A DNA stretch of 64,000 bases from the NCBI RefSeq assembly GCF_016428585.1, contig NZ_JAELVR010000005.1, positions 124,001-188,000 on the forward strand, written 5' to 3'. Source of the stretch: Sedimentitalea arenosa. Lineage in GTDB: Bacteria > Pseudomonadota > Alphaproteobacteria > Rhodobacterales > Rhodobacteraceae. A program made the translations under genes and the position numbers. Of this stretch, positions 55,898-64,000 are shown piece after piece (position 1 is the stretch's first letter; each line of letters begins with the position of its first letter). The notes below the pieces were generated by a model. It ran no database searches. It saw only the letters and a program-made list of their open reading frames with translations, and was not told the DNA's origin.

Positions 55898-56370
55898 CCG
55901 CTCCTCGCAAGGTCATCGAACAACTGGCCGCCCAGGCGCAGCGTGGTTTCGCCCTCGGGCGTCTGGAACCCGAGCCGCTGATAGAACGCCAGCGCGTCCG
56001 GATTGTCATCATAGGCGGCGAGCCTCAGGAAAGAGGCGCCCCAGACCGCGCGGCCATGTTGCGCGACACGCGCCAGCATCCGGCGGCCAAGCCCCGTGCC
56101 CCGCGCCGTCTTTGCGATCCAGAGGTCGGAAACATAGAGCCCCGGCGTTCCGAAGGCGGTCGACATCAGCGGTGCATACAGCACCACGCCCCGCAGGGCC
56201 GCGCCCTCCTGCGCGAGCAGCCCGTAGCAGGCCGGGCGGGCGGCGAAGAGCGCCCGCGCCAGTGTCTCTTCGGTGGCGCGGAACGGGTCGCGCAGATCCC
56301 GGGCCAACGCCCGTAGGCCCTCGGTCAGAAAGGGCAGGCTCGCTCGGGTAACGGGGGACACGACTACCAT
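55894..56370 (-). CDS. GNAT-family N-acetyltransferase
   Basis: 158 residues from ATG 56370, four bases after the aminotransferase stop. The acetyl-CoA site is YVSDLWIAKTARGTGLGRRM (motif RGTGLG), then RLAAYDDNPDALAFYQRLGF. It probably acetylates an amine; a paired deacetylase downstream suggests a polyamine. That link is contextual. A longer frame upstream overlaps the aminotransferase and is not used. Confidence 0.83.
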   Translation of the reverse strand: MVVVSPVTRASLPFLTEGLRALARDLRDPFRATEETLARALFAARPACYGLLAQEGAALRGVVLYAPLMSTAFGTPGLYVSDLWIAKTARGTGLGRRMLARVAQHGRAVWGASFLRLAAYDDNPDALAFYQRLGFQTPEGETTLRLGGQLFDDLARSG

Positions 56371-56374
56371 CGGC

Positions 56375-57715
56375 TCAGACCGGGCCCAGCGCATCGGCGG
56401 GCAGTTCGGCGACGAAGCGCGCGAGCGATTTGTCCAACAAGTCGACGATCTCCTCGACCTGTTCCGCATTCACGATCATCGGCGGGCAGACCAGGAAGTG
56501 ATCGCCCGACAGACCGCCGCGCGTGCGCCGGGAATACAGGATCAGACCGTTTTCGTAAGCGATCTCGACCAGCCGGGAATGGGCGTTGAGCGTGGCGGGC
56601 AGGGGGGCCTTGCTGGCCCGATCGCGCATCAATTCGAAGGCCAGCAGCAGTCCCTTGCCGCGCACGTCGCCGATCACCGGATACTTCTGCTTGAGATCGC
56701 GCAGACGCGAGGCCAACACATCGCCCATCCGCGCCGCATTGCCGGTCAGGTCCTGGGTGTCGATCTCCTCCAGCACTGCGAGACCGGCCGCGCAGGCCAG
56801 CGGATTGCCGGCATAGGTGTGCCCGTGGATGAAGCCGCCGTGATCCAGCACAGTTTCGACCATGTCGTCGCGCGCGATAACCGCGCCCAACGGCACGTAC
56901 CCGCCGCCGAACCCCTTGGACAGGCAGATCAGGTCGGGTGCCACGTCCCAATGCTCGGCACCGAAGAAGCGCCCCGTGCGCCCGCCGCCCGACATCACCT
57001 CGTCATGGATCAACAACACCCCGTAAGTGTCACATATTTTGCGGATTTCTCGCATGTATTCCGCCGGGGGCACCAGCGCCCCGGTCGACGCGCCTCCGAC
57101 CGGCTCAACGATGAAGGCCAGCACGGTCTCGGGACCTTCCTCGAGGATACGCGCCTCCAGCATCGCGGCGTAATGCAGGCCCGTCGCCGGGTCCTCCGCG
57201 TCCAGCCCGTCGAGATAGGCGCGCGGTGCGGGCACCTTCGGCATGGGGCGCATCATCGGGTCGAACGGCGCCGTCATCGGCGCATAGCCCGTGACGGACA
57301 GCGCGCCCAGCGTCGCGCCGTGATAGGAGGGCGTGCGCGCGATCACCTTGTAGCGCTGCGCCTCGCCCCGGCTCAGTGCATACTGGCGGGCCAGCTTCAT
57401 GGCGCTTTCCACGGCTTCCGAGCCGCCGGAGACGAAGAACACCCGCCCCAACCCCTCGGGCGCCAGCGCCGCGGCGCGTTCGGCCAGCGCCTCGGAGGCC
57501 TCGGTCTGGAAATGCAGCCGGTAGCCGAAGGTGGCGCGCTCCATCTGCTTGTGCATCGCCGCCAGAACGCGGGGGTTTGAATGGCCGATATTGCTGACCA
57601 TCGCGCCGCTGGAGCCGTCGATATAGCGCTTGCCCGTAACGTCCCACATGTGGATGCCCTCGGCCCGGTCCAGTTCGGGGCGGGCCAGGCGGGTCTGGTA
57701 GAACAGCCGGCTCAT
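56375..57715 (-). CDS. Class III aminotransferase (polyamine/omega-amino type)
   Basis: 446 residues, PLP enzyme of the class III family. VFFVSGGSEAVESAMKLARQ binds the cofactor phosphate, SYHGATLGALSVTGYAPM follows, LLIHDEVMSGGGRTGRFFGA supplies the Asp for the ring nitrogen and ICLSKGFGGGYVPLGAVIAR carries the lysine. It transfers an amino group from a terminal amine to a keto acid. With a polyamine importer, putrescine or spermidine is likely. The start overlaps the potA-like gene stop. Confidence 0.92.
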   Translation of the reverse strand: MSRLFYQTRLARPELDRAEGIHMWDVTGKRYIDGSSGAMVSNIGHSNPRVLAAMHKQMERATFGYRLHFQTEASEALAERAAALAPEGLGRVFFVSGGSEAVESAMKLARQYALSRGEAQRYKVIARTPSYHGATLGALSVTGYAPMTAPFDPMMRPMPKVPAPRAYLDGLDAEDPATGLHYAAMLEARILEEGPETVLAFIVEPVGGASTGALVPPAEYMREIRKICDTYGVLLIHDEVMSGGGRTGRFFGAEHWDVAPDLICLSKGFGGGYVPLGAVIARDDMVETVLDHGGFIHGHTYAGNPLACAAGLAVLEEIDTQDLTGNAARMGDVLASRLRDLKQKYPVIGDVRGKGLLLAFELMRDRASKAPLPATLNAHSRLVEIAYENGLILYSRRTRGGLSGDHFLVCPPMIVNAEQVEEIVDLLDKSLARFVAELPADALGPV

Positions 57716-58788
57716 GATGCGCCCGTCTTGGGCGGCAGCGCGGCGCAGGCATCCGGGTTCAACAGCAGCGAGACGGTCTCGCCCGTGGCAAAGGGCTTGC
57801 CGTCGATCATGTTCATCGCCTGCATCGGTGTGTCGCCCACGCGCAGGAAATAGCGCGCCAACTGGCCTTGGTAATCGACGTTTTCCACCTTGGCCGTCGC
57901 CCCGCCCTGGCCGACCGGCGCCAACGTCAGTTTTTCGGCGCGGATCATCAACTTGGCGGCGGGCCCGTCGCCCAGAGAGGCCGCATGGGACAGTGGCACC
58001 GGAGTTCGGCCGAATTCGGCGGTCTCGAGCACAACGTGTTCGCGGTCGCGAGAAATCACCTGCGCGTCGAGCAGGTTCGACGCGCCGAGGAAATTTGCCA
58101 CGAACTCCGATACCGGCCGGTTATAGACCTCGTCCGGAGCGCCGATCTGCTCGATCCGTCCGGCGCTCATCACGATGATCCGGTCCGACATCGCCAGCGC
58201 CTCGGACTGATCATGCGTGACGAAGATCGACGTCACCCCGATCCGGTCCTGGATCGCTTTCAACTCGACCCGCATTTCCTCGCGCAGGTTTGCATCCAGC
58301 GCCGAGAGCGGCTCGTCCAGAAGCAGCACGTCCGGCTCGATGACGATGGCGCGGGCCAGTGCGATGCGCTGCTGCTGCCCGCCTGAAAGCTGGCTGGGAT
58401 AGCGGTCCTCGACACCGGGCAGGCGCACGATGTCCAGCGCCTCGGTGACTTTGCGGGCCATGTCTGCCTTGGCCACGTCGCGGTATTTCAGGCCGAATGC
58501 GATGTTCTCGCCGATGGTGCGATGCGGGAACAGGGCGTAGTTCTGGAACACCAGCCCCAGGTTGCGCTTGTGAATCGGAACGTCGTTGATCCGCTTGCCA
58601 CCGATCAGGATGTCGCCATCCGTCGGGGTCTCAAGCCCCGAGATCATCCGCAGGATGGTGGTCTTGCCGCAACCCGACGGCCCCAGCAGGGTGGTGAAGG
58701 AGCCTTCCTCGAAGACCACGTCCGCCCCCTGCACGGCCACGACCGCGCCGAAACTCTTGCGCACCGATTTCAGCTCGACGCGTGCCAT
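57712..58788 (-). CDS. Polyamine-type ABC transporter ATP-binding protein (PotA-like)
   Basis: 358 residues. Walker A TTLLGPSGCGKTTILRMISG, Q-loop GLVFQNYALFPHRTIGENIA, signature YPSQLSGGQQQRIALARAIV, Walker B LLLDEPLSALDANLREEMRV, H-loop FVTHDQSEALAMSDRIIVM, then a TOBE domain. It energises the import system. Two stem-loops separate it from the binding-protein gene. The stop overlaps the aminotransferase start. Confidence 0.92.
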   Translation of the reverse strand: MARVELKSVRKSFGAVVAVQGADVVFEEGSFTTLLGPSGCGKTTILRMISGLETPTDGDILIGGKRINDVPIHKRNLGLVFQNYALFPHRTIGENIAFGLKYRDVAKADMARKVTEALDIVRLPGVEDRYPSQLSGGQQQRIALARAIVIEPDVLLLDEPLSALDANLREEMRVELKAIQDRIGVTSIFVTHDQSEALAMSDRIIVMSAGRIEQIGAPDEVYNRPVSEFVANFLGASNLLDAQVISRDREHVVLETAEFGRTPVPLSHAASLGDGPAAKLMIRAEKLTLAPVGQGGATAKVENVDYQGQLARYFLRVGDTPMQAMNMIDGKPFATGETVSLLLNPDACAALPPKTGAS

Positions 58789-58858
58789 CCAGTCCTCCGA
58801 TCCGTCATCCGCTCAGCCCCAGTTTATTTCCGTTGACCCCCGGGCAAGGTCCGGAGGA

Positions 58859-58889
58859 GTCGTCCATCGGGCGTGACCTGATGGACGAC
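58859..58889 (-). terminator. Stem-loop between potD-like and potA-like genes
   Basis: GTCGTCCATC and GATGGACGAC form a perfect 10-bp stem around an 11-base loop in the 149-bp gap. A second hairpin, CGCCGCG-GGC-CGCGGCG, lies at 58907-58923. No T run, so it probably processes or stabilises the binding-protein mRNA. Confidence 0.6.
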
Positions 58890-58937
58890 CGCTCTCGTTG
58901 GGTTGCCGCCGCGGGCCGCGGCGACGCCCCTTTGGCC

Positions 58938-60107
58938 TCACGCGCCTTTCTGGACGCGGTTCCACATCTTGGACTGTTCCTTCTCCTGCGGATTCCAGAC
59001 CATCGGATCGCGGAACACCAGCCCCTCCAGCTGGCCGGTCGGATCGAAGGCCGGAAGGTTGAGCACCTCCTCGGGCATCTCGATCTTTGTCGGGTCCAGC
59101 GAAGGCGGATACTTCTGTCCCACCGCCACAGCGATTGCGGTCTGCGGGTCGAGCATGAAGTTCAGCAGTTCCTCGGCAGCCTCCAGTGGCGAGCCCTTCA
59201 GCACGAACATCGACTCCATCCAGGCCAGTCCGTTGGGCGGGTCCATGTAGGCGATCGGATGGCCCTGTGCCTGCAGCGCCGCCACCCGGCCCGACCAGGC
59301 TTCGGTGACATAGATCTCTTCCTTGGCCAGCAGGTCCATCAGTTCCGCGCCCGACGACCAGTATTTCAGAACCAGATCGCGATGCTCGCGCGCCTTGTCC
59401 CAGACCGCGTCCCAATCCTGGATGTCGTTGGGGTCCTGTCCCGATTGCAGCGCGCCATACCAGGCCCGGTTGGCCCAGTCGCCGCCCCAGCCGCCGATCT
59501 TGCCCTTGAGTTCGGGATCGAGCAGCAGGTTCGCGCCCAGTTCCCGAGCCTTTTCTTCGGAAACATACTTGGTGTTATAGGCGATCCCCGTGGTTCCGTA
59601 ATCATAGGGCACCGCCGACAGCCCGTCGGGCGTGATCGCGCGGAACGGGTCGATCATCGCGGTCATCACGTTGGACAGGTTCGGGATATTGTCCTCGTTC
59701 AGCTGGACCGCATAGCCGTTGTCGACCCAGCGCTTGTACCAGTTGACCCCCGAGCTGTGCAGGATGTTGTGGCCATCCGTGTTGCCCGCCGCCTTGATCT
59801 TGGTCAGCACCTCGTTCTCGCCGCCGAAGGTCGCATCGACCACGGTGTTGCCGGTTGCTTCCTGGTAGGGATTGAAGGCGTTTTCGCGCAGCGCTTCGGA
59901 TACCACGCCGCCCCAGCCTTCGAAGTAGAGCTCGGTGCCGGCAGCGCGCGCCTGCGTCGCCATCGCGCTCATGATGCCGCCGCTCAGGCCCGTGGTCAGG
60001 CCCGCGGCGCCCAGCAGGCCGAAAAAGCTGCGCCGGTCCACGTCGCCATTGCCGACGGCCTCGCGCAGTCGCGCGTAGCGGGTCGTGTCATCCATCTTTT
60101 TTGTCAT
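58938..60107 (-). CDS. Polyamine-type ABC transporter binding protein (PotD-like)
   Basis: 389 residues. The N-terminus has a twin-arginine signal (DRRSFFGLLGAAGLTTGLSG), so it may be exported folded by Tat. The mature protein starts ELYFEGWGGVVSEALRENAF; typical motifs are VDATFGGENEVLTKIKAAGN and VPYDYGTTGIAYNTKYVSEE. The family binds spermidine, putrescine or related amines. GGGAGTC precedes ATG 60107. Hairpins follow the gene. Confidence 0.9.
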   Translation of the reverse strand: MTKKMDDTTRYARLREAVGNGDVDRRSFFGLLGAAGLTTGLSGGIMSAMATQARAAGTELYFEGWGGVVSEALRENAFNPYQEATGNTVVDATFGGENEVLTKIKAAGNTDGHNILHSSGVNWYKRWVDNGYAVQLNEDNIPNLSNVMTAMIDPFRAITPDGLSAVPYDYGTTGIAYNTKYVSEEKARELGANLLLDPELKGKIGGWGGDWANRAWYGALQSGQDPNDIQDWDAVWDKAREHRDLVLKYWSSGAELMDLLAKEEIYVTEAWSGRVAALQAQGHPIAYMDPPNGLAWMESMFVLKGSPLEAAEELLNFMLDPQTAIAVAVGQKYPPSLDPTKIEMPEEVLNLPAFDPTGQLEGLVFRDPMVWNPQEKEQSKMWNRVQKGA

Positions 60108-60133
60108 TGTTCAGACTCCCTGTTGTGGTTGGT

Positions 60134-60925
60134 TCATATTTTCTTGCGTGCGAAGTATCGCGCCAGCGCGCCCGCCAGAAGCGGCACGCCCACCGTGATG
60201 CAGATCATCACGAATCCCAAAGCGTTGATCTCGGGGCTGACCGAATTGCGCAGCATCCCGAAGATCTGCGTCGGCACGGTCTCCATGCCCGAGGGGCGCC
60301 AGAAGATCGTGGCGGTGATGTTATCAAACGAAATGGTGAACGCGAAGAGCGCGCCTGCGAATACTGCCGGCATCAGCAACGGCAGCGTGATCTGGAAAAA
60401 CGTCTGCATGGGGTTCGCCCCCAGCGACATCGCCGCTTCCTCGTAGTCGCGCCTGATCCCGATCAGCCGTGCCTGCACCACCAGAACGACGAAAGGCAGG
60501 GCGATGATCGAATGCCCGATCAACAGCAGTGCGAAACTGCGCGGCATGTGCAGCCAGCGCAGGAAGATCAGAAGGCCCACCGCCAGCACCGTCTCGGGGA
60601 CCAGAACCGGCGAGATCAGGAAGGTGGTGATCCAGTTCTTGCCGGGAAAGCGATAACGCACCAGCGCGAGGCTCGCCAGGATCCCCAGCGTGGTGGCGAT
60701 CAGCGCCGTCAGCAGGCCCAGGATCACAGAGGTGCGCAGGGCGCGGATGATGGCCTCGTTCTCGGCCAGTTCCCGGAACCAGCGCAGGCTGAAGCCCTCG
60801 ATCGGGAAGCCGCCGAACTGGGAGGAATTGAATGCCAACAGCAGCACCACCGCGATGGGCGCGAACGTGAAAGCATAGACCAGAACGGTATAGAACTTCA
60901 ACAGCGACCAGACCCGCACGTTCAC
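60134..60925 (-). CDS. Polyamine-type ABC transporter permease (PotC-like)
   Basis: 263 residues with six membrane segments. The coupling loop is YEEAAMSLGANPMQTFFQIT (EAAxxLG). Other landmarks are VYAFTFAPIAVVLLLAFNSS and FTISFDNITATIFWRPSGM. It forms the channel with the PotB-like protein. The start overlaps the PotB-like stop by four bases. Confidence 0.92.
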   Translation of the reverse strand: MNVRVWSLLKFYTVLVYAFTFAPIAVVLLLAFNSSQFGGFPIEGFSLRWFRELAENEAIIRALRTSVILGLLTALIATTLGILASLALVRYRFPGKNWITTFLISPVLVPETVLAVGLLIFLRWLHMPRSFALLLIGHSIIALPFVVLVVQARLIGIRRDYEEAAMSLGANPMQTFFQITLPLLMPAVFAGALFAFTISFDNITATIFWRPSGMETVPTQIFGMLRNSVSPEINALGFVMICITVGVPLLAGALARYFARKKI

Positions 60926-61791
60926 CTCCCGAACGCCTTGGCCAGCTGGTCCATTCCCATGAACCGGCTGTAGAGGATCACCACGCTGCCCAGAAGCAGC
61001 AGCAGCGCGAAGGACAGCGTCGCCCCCATCGGCCAGTTCAGCTCGGTCACCACGGCGTCATAGACCAGGTTGCCGAAGAGGAAGTCGCTCGGCCCGCCCA
61101 GGATCAAGGGTGTCACGTAGCTGCCCCCGGTCAGAACGAAAACCAGCAGCGATCCGGCCGCGAGGCCGGGCAGGGACAGCGGCAGCGTCACCTCGCGGAA
61201 CGCCTGCCAAGGCGTCGCCCCCAGCGTGCGCGCGGCTGGCTCGAGGTTCGGATCGATGCCCTCGAGGCTCACATAGACGTTCAGGATCATGTAGGGCAGG
61301 AACACGTGGATGAAGCCCACGATCACCGTGAATTCGGTATACATCAGCTGAACTTCCAGATCGCCCAGTCCGAGCAGGTTCAACAGCCCGTTCAGCGCCC
61401 CCTGGTTGCCGAAGATGTGGATCCAGCTCAGGGTGCGGATGATGAAGCTGACCCAGAACGGCAAGATCAACAGAAGCAATAGCAGCCACTTGTGCCGGTA
61501 CTTCGTCATCGCGATCACGTAGGCGGGAATGTATCCCAGCACCGCCGCCAGAACCGTCACGATCACCGACAGGCGCAGCGTCTTCCAGATTGCCGTGTGG
61601 TAATAGCTGTCGCTCAGCAGGTCCTGCCAGTTGCCGAACTGGAAGGCCGGCACGTCCACCGCCAAGTCGATGTTCTCGTAGAACGAATAGACCAGGATGA
61701 AGGCCATCGGGATCACGACCAGCGCCGTGATGAACAACAGCGCCGGTGTCAGCAGGATCCAGGGGCGTCGGTCGGCCGGAATGGCGGGCAC
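60922..61791 (-). CDS. Polyamine-type ABC transporter permease (PotB-like)
   Basis: 289 residues with six membrane segments; EPAARTLGATPWQAFREVTL is the coupling loop and LTPALLFITALVVIPMAFIL the first helix. The start is GTG 61791 (VPAIPADRRPW) because AAGGAGAG lies just before it; a longer ATG form at 61830 would read through that site. It is the first gene of an eight-gene operon running to 53781, controlled probably by the divergent LysR protein. Confidence 0.92.
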   Translation of the reverse strand: MPAIPADRRPWILLTPALLFITALVVIPMAFILVYSFYENIDLAVDVPAFQFGNWQDLLSDSYYHTAIWKTLRLSVIVTVLAAVLGYIPAYVIAMTKYRHKWLLLLLLILPFWVSFIIRTLSWIHIFGNQGALNGLLNLLGLGDLEVQLMYTEFTVIVGFIHVFLPYMILNVYVSLEGIDPNLEPAARTLGATPWQAFREVTLPLSLPGLAAGSLLVFVLTGGSYVTPLILGGPSDFLFGNLVYDAVVTELNWPMGATLSFALLLLLGSVVILYSRFMGMDQLAKAFGR

Positions 61792-61875
61792 AGAATCTCT
61801 CCTTGCACCGACTATGGCACGCAAGCGCACGATTGAGCGAATTGATCCGAAGAATAATATGCATTAATTGAAATC
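61792..61875. promoter_or_regulatory. Divergent promoter region, operon versus lysR
   Basis: 84 bases between the PotB-like and LysR starts, AT-rich in the middle (GAAGAATAATATGCATTAAT). It contains a T-N11-A-type, weakly palindromic element around ATATGCATTA. LysR regulators usually bind such sites beside the gene they control. Confidence 0.45.
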
Positions 61876-62835
61876 ATGCTTATAGATCCCGACCGCAAAT
61901 TCGCCTTCAAGCTTGATTGGAACCTGCTGCGCACCTTCCTCGTCATCGCGGAAGAGCAGAGCATCACCCGCGCCGCCCACCGCCTGCTGCGCGGCCAGCC
62001 TGCTGTCAGCCTGGCGCTGAAGCGGCTCGAAACCGAGCTCGATTGCCGCTTGGTGGAACGTGGCAAGGGGACCTTCCGGCTCACCTCCGCCGGACGCAAG
62101 CTCCACGCCGAGGCAGTGGCGATCTTTCAGGGCGTATCGCAGCTGCCCGACAGTATCGGCCAGGCCCAGAACGAATTGTCCGGCGACGTGCGCATCCTGC
62201 TCGCCAGCCACGTTATCACGCCGCTGCTGGACGACCAACTTACCCGCTTTGCCCGCGACCACCCAAAGGTGCGCTTCACGATCCGGGTGGAAAGCAGCAA
62301 TACCGTGGTGCAGGACATCCGCGAGCGGCAGGCGACGCTCGGCATCTGTCTCGTCAACCGCAAGCTGCCCGATCTCGAATACCTGCACATGTTCCGCGAG
62401 TATTTCGGCTTCTACTGCGGTCGCCCGCATCCCCTGTTCGGGCGCGAAGGACTGACGGTCGAGGATTTGCGCGATCACCCCTTCGTGGCCTTCGACACCG
62501 AGGAGATCGACAACGCCCTGCGACGGATCGTCATGCTCCGCAACAGGATGGGTCTTGCAAGCCAGGTCGTGGGACGCTCCTCGCAACTCGAGGAAGTGCG
62601 CCGCATGGTCATGTGCGGCATGGGTATCGGCGCGTTCCCGACTCATGTGGTCGAGCAGGACGTCGCACAAGGGCTGCTCTGGCGCCTGCCACCACGCGAC
62701 AAGCTGCCCGAGGTCGACATCTACCTGGTCCTGAACCCCCGCAAACACCTCAACCGCGCCGAGGACGTCTTCGTCGGGGATCTCCTGCGCACGCTCCGCA
62801 ACACGCCGCTGGAGGCGCGGACGTATCTGGCGTGA
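61876..62835 (+). CDS. LysR-family transcriptional regulator
   Basis: 319 residues. The HTH is WNLLRTFLVIAEEQSITRAA followed by LRGQPAVSLALKRLETELDC; the effector domain (about 100-300) contains LSGDVRILLASHVITPLLDD and VMCGMGIGAFPTHVVEQDVA. It is divergent from the polyamine-type operon, so it is the probable inducer-dependent regulator. The ligand is likely the imported amine or a breakdown product. Confidence 0.9.
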   Translation: MLIDPDRKFAFKLDWNLLRTFLVIAEEQSITRAAHRLLRGQPAVSLALKRLETELDCRLVERGKGTFRLTSAGRKLHAEAVAIFQGVSQLPDSIGQAQNELSGDVRILLASHVITPLLDDQLTRFARDHPKVRFTIRVESSNTVVQDIRERQATLGICLVNRKLPDLEYLHMFREYFGFYCGRPHPLFGREGLTVEDLRDHPFVAFDTEEIDNALRRIVMLRNRMGLASQVVGRSSQLEEVRRMVMCGMGIGAFPTHVVEQDVAQGLLWRLPPRDKLPEVDIYLVLNPRKHLNRAEDVFVGDLLRTLRNTPLEARTYLA

Positions 62836-63168
62836 CGGGAACAGATCGGAATTCTCACGAAACCGGTTTGAGGCGCAGCATACGTGGTGCGGCATTTTAC
62901 ATCGGCGGCCAACCAAATGATTGCTTCGCCAGCGTTTGCACTTGCTTCGAACGTTTTGACCCGTGCTTCGGTATTCGGACAAAGGCTGCGCCATATGGAC
63001 AGACGGGCGCGCCTTCAGATGCAACCTTGAACGACGATTCGTGGTCACGCTGAAGGCGGCCCACGGTGATTGATCCAAGCATGCCTACACGCCAGGCAGC
63101 GCTATCCGATAACGCGTTGCCGGCACCGGAAAACAGGGCTGACAGGCAATGCTCAACATATGGGACCC
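62836..63168. other. No recognisable gene
   Basis: 333 bases. Short frames exist but none has a domain, ribosome site or convincing composition. It contains the leader of the secreted protein downstream. Confidence 0.5.
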
Positions 63169-63795
63169 ATGACCAAAACTTTTCATCCCACGGCCGTCGC
63201 CGCAGTTCTCGCCACCTCGTTTTTCGCTCCGGCCTCCGCGCAAGTGGGCCAAGCCGCCATCGATGGCTGTATCGACCAGATACGCGCGGTCGGCGGACCC
63301 GATGGTCAGAGCGGCACGGTCATCTCCTCGGAGTATTCAGAGGCGAATTCGCTCATCTTGTTCAGGGATGCCGGAAACACCGTCTGGCGCTGCCTTGTGT
63401 CCAATGGCGGTGTTGTCGCCGACCTCTCGGTCGCTGACGCGGCGGATGACGGCGGCGGCGCGATGGCCGGAGGCGCGGGCGCGTCCGACACCGTGCGGGT
63501 GCAGTTCACAAGCGGCACGTCCGGAGCAGAGCTGACGGACTCTCTGCTGCCGCAAGAAAGCCGGCGCTACGTTCTCGGCGCGCGCGATGGTCAGTTCCTG
63601 TATTTCCGTCTCGCCGCGAACGGGCCCGGAATGACCTACGCGATCTACAACCCCGACGGCTCCGTGCTGCTCGATGAAATGATGGCTGCCCAGGAGTATC
63701 GCGGCCAACTCTGGCAGTCGGGTGACCACGTGGTCGAAGTCTCCAACACCGCAAACGGCGCCCAGTCCTACAACGTCATCTTTGGCATCGAATGA
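63169..63795 (+). CDS. Secreted protein of unknown function
   Basis: 208 residues from ATG 63169 (or 63160). Signal peptide MTKTFHPTAVAAVLATSFFA, cut after PASA. The first half has two cysteines (IDGCIDQIRAVGGPDGQSG, VWRCLVSNGG); the second half is beta-rich and glycine-rich, with FLYFRLAANGPGMTYAIYNP resembling an inhibitor-like or periplasmic beta domain in which VEVSNTANGAQSYNVIFGI forms the last strands. No family name is recognised. A lipoprotein gene follows 141 bases later. Confidence 0.75.
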   Translation: MTKTFHPTAVAAVLATSFFAPASAQVGQAAIDGCIDQIRAVGGPDGQSGTVISSEYSEANSLILFRDAGNTVWRCLVSNGGVVADLSVADAADDGGGAMAGGAGASDTVRVQFTSGTSGAELTDSLLPQESRRYVLGARDGQFLYFRLAANGPGMTYAIYNPDGSVLLDEMMAAQEYRGQLWQSGDHVVEVSNTANGAQSYNVIFGIE

Positions 63796-63936
63796 GGATA
63801 ACGACTTGAAGCGTGCAGGGGCGACACAAAGACCAAGAAACGATCGATACGCATTGCCACAGGAGCCATCCGGCCCAAAGACCATGGGTGTTCCCGGACG
63901 GGAAACTGTTACCCCATTAAATTGAAAGGAAAAACC

Positions 63937-64000
63937 ATGAAAAAAGCCTTCGCTGTATGTGCCGTCCTCGCTGTCTTGGCAGGATGTGCCGAAGAACAAG
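63937..64000 (+). CDS. Lipoprotein gene, 5' part only
   Basis: The window ends after 21 codons. MKKAFAVCAVLAVLAGCAEE is a lipoprotein signal peptide with a LAGC lipobox, so the protein is cut before Cys17 and lipid-anchored. GAAAGG precedes the ATG. The product cannot be identified. Confidence 0.75.
   Translation, partial: MKKAFAVCAVLAVLAGCAEEQ

Noticed and set aside
58782..60446. 554-codon frame opposite the PotD-like and PotC-like genes
   Set aside because: Antisense shadow, no domain.

Overview
The window looks like a chromosomal segment of an alphaproteobacterium of the Rhodobacterales (Roseobacter/Paracoccaceae type). The basis is the high GC content, rplU with a long helix-hairpin-helix tail, the obgE-proB-proA order, a ChpT-type phosphotransferase, the ornithine-lipid pair olsB-olsA, VPLPA-CTERM proteins and an RTX-Hint protein. 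The genus cannot be fixed from the sequence alone.

Positions 1-30783 are accessory in character. They begin with a decayed AraC-family regulator (226-1280), a GFA-fold gene (2175-2603) and a complete IS66-family element (3085-5840). The element has matching ends and a perfect 8-bp target duplication, and it has split a tiny lysine-rich gene. A stress or small-protein island follows (6069-14607): groES-groEL, a Crp/Fnr-type regulator, an NTF2-like protein, several short uncharacterised genes (two are paralogues sharing LPAGEYEI), a secreted protein of seven Cys-rich repeats, a zinc-ribbon protein and a transglutaminase-like protein.

Positions 14657-29426 form a divergent catabolic locus. The left operon (minus strand) starts with an unusual regulator, a winged-helix domain fused to a family 1 solute-binding protein and lacking a signal peptide. 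It continues with three or four SDR dehydrogenases, a creatinase-like M24 protein and an FMN-dependent 2-hydroxyacid (L-lactate type) dehydrogenase. The right operon (plus strand) encodes a CUT2 (ribose-type) ABC importer with two permeases, another SDR, a 3-hydroxyisobutyrate-dehydrogenase-like enzyme, a ThuA-like protein and an FAH-family hydrolase. Three 17-bp palindromes with consensus TTRTCC-N5-GGAYAA lie around the divergent start sites and are the likely operators. This is the best candidate here for an undescribed system. The enzymes would fit a non-phosphorylating deoxy-sugar-acid route ending in pyruvate and lactate, but the substrate is unknown.

A broken IS481-type transposase (29523-30475) and an AT-richer stretch separate this from tRNA-Ser(CGA) at 30784-30873, whose 3' end faces the accessory side. 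From there the content is core: two DUF2059 proteins, rplU-rpmA, a LysE exporter, an acetyltransferase, a membrane/ClpP-like pair, obgE-proB-proA, chpT, DUF3553, olsB-olsA and an RTX-Hint protein.

Positions 44830-51544 hold two VPLPA-CTERM proteins, a LuxR-type regulator with a C6-AAAT-G6 palindrome in its divergent promoter, and the glycerol-3-phosphate importer ugpBAEC with a Pho-box-like site and a small ORF between ugpB and ugpA. rpsB-tsf follow. An eight-gene polyamine-type operon (61791 down to 53781) encodes a PotABCD-like importer, a class III aminotransferase, an acetyltransferase, an acetylpolyamine-amidohydrolase-like deacetylase and an FAD amine/amino-acid oxidoreductase, with a divergent LysR regulator. 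The window ends in a secreted protein and the beginning of a lipoprotein gene. A recurring design is a strong stem-loop just after the solute-binding-protein gene in all three ABC operons.
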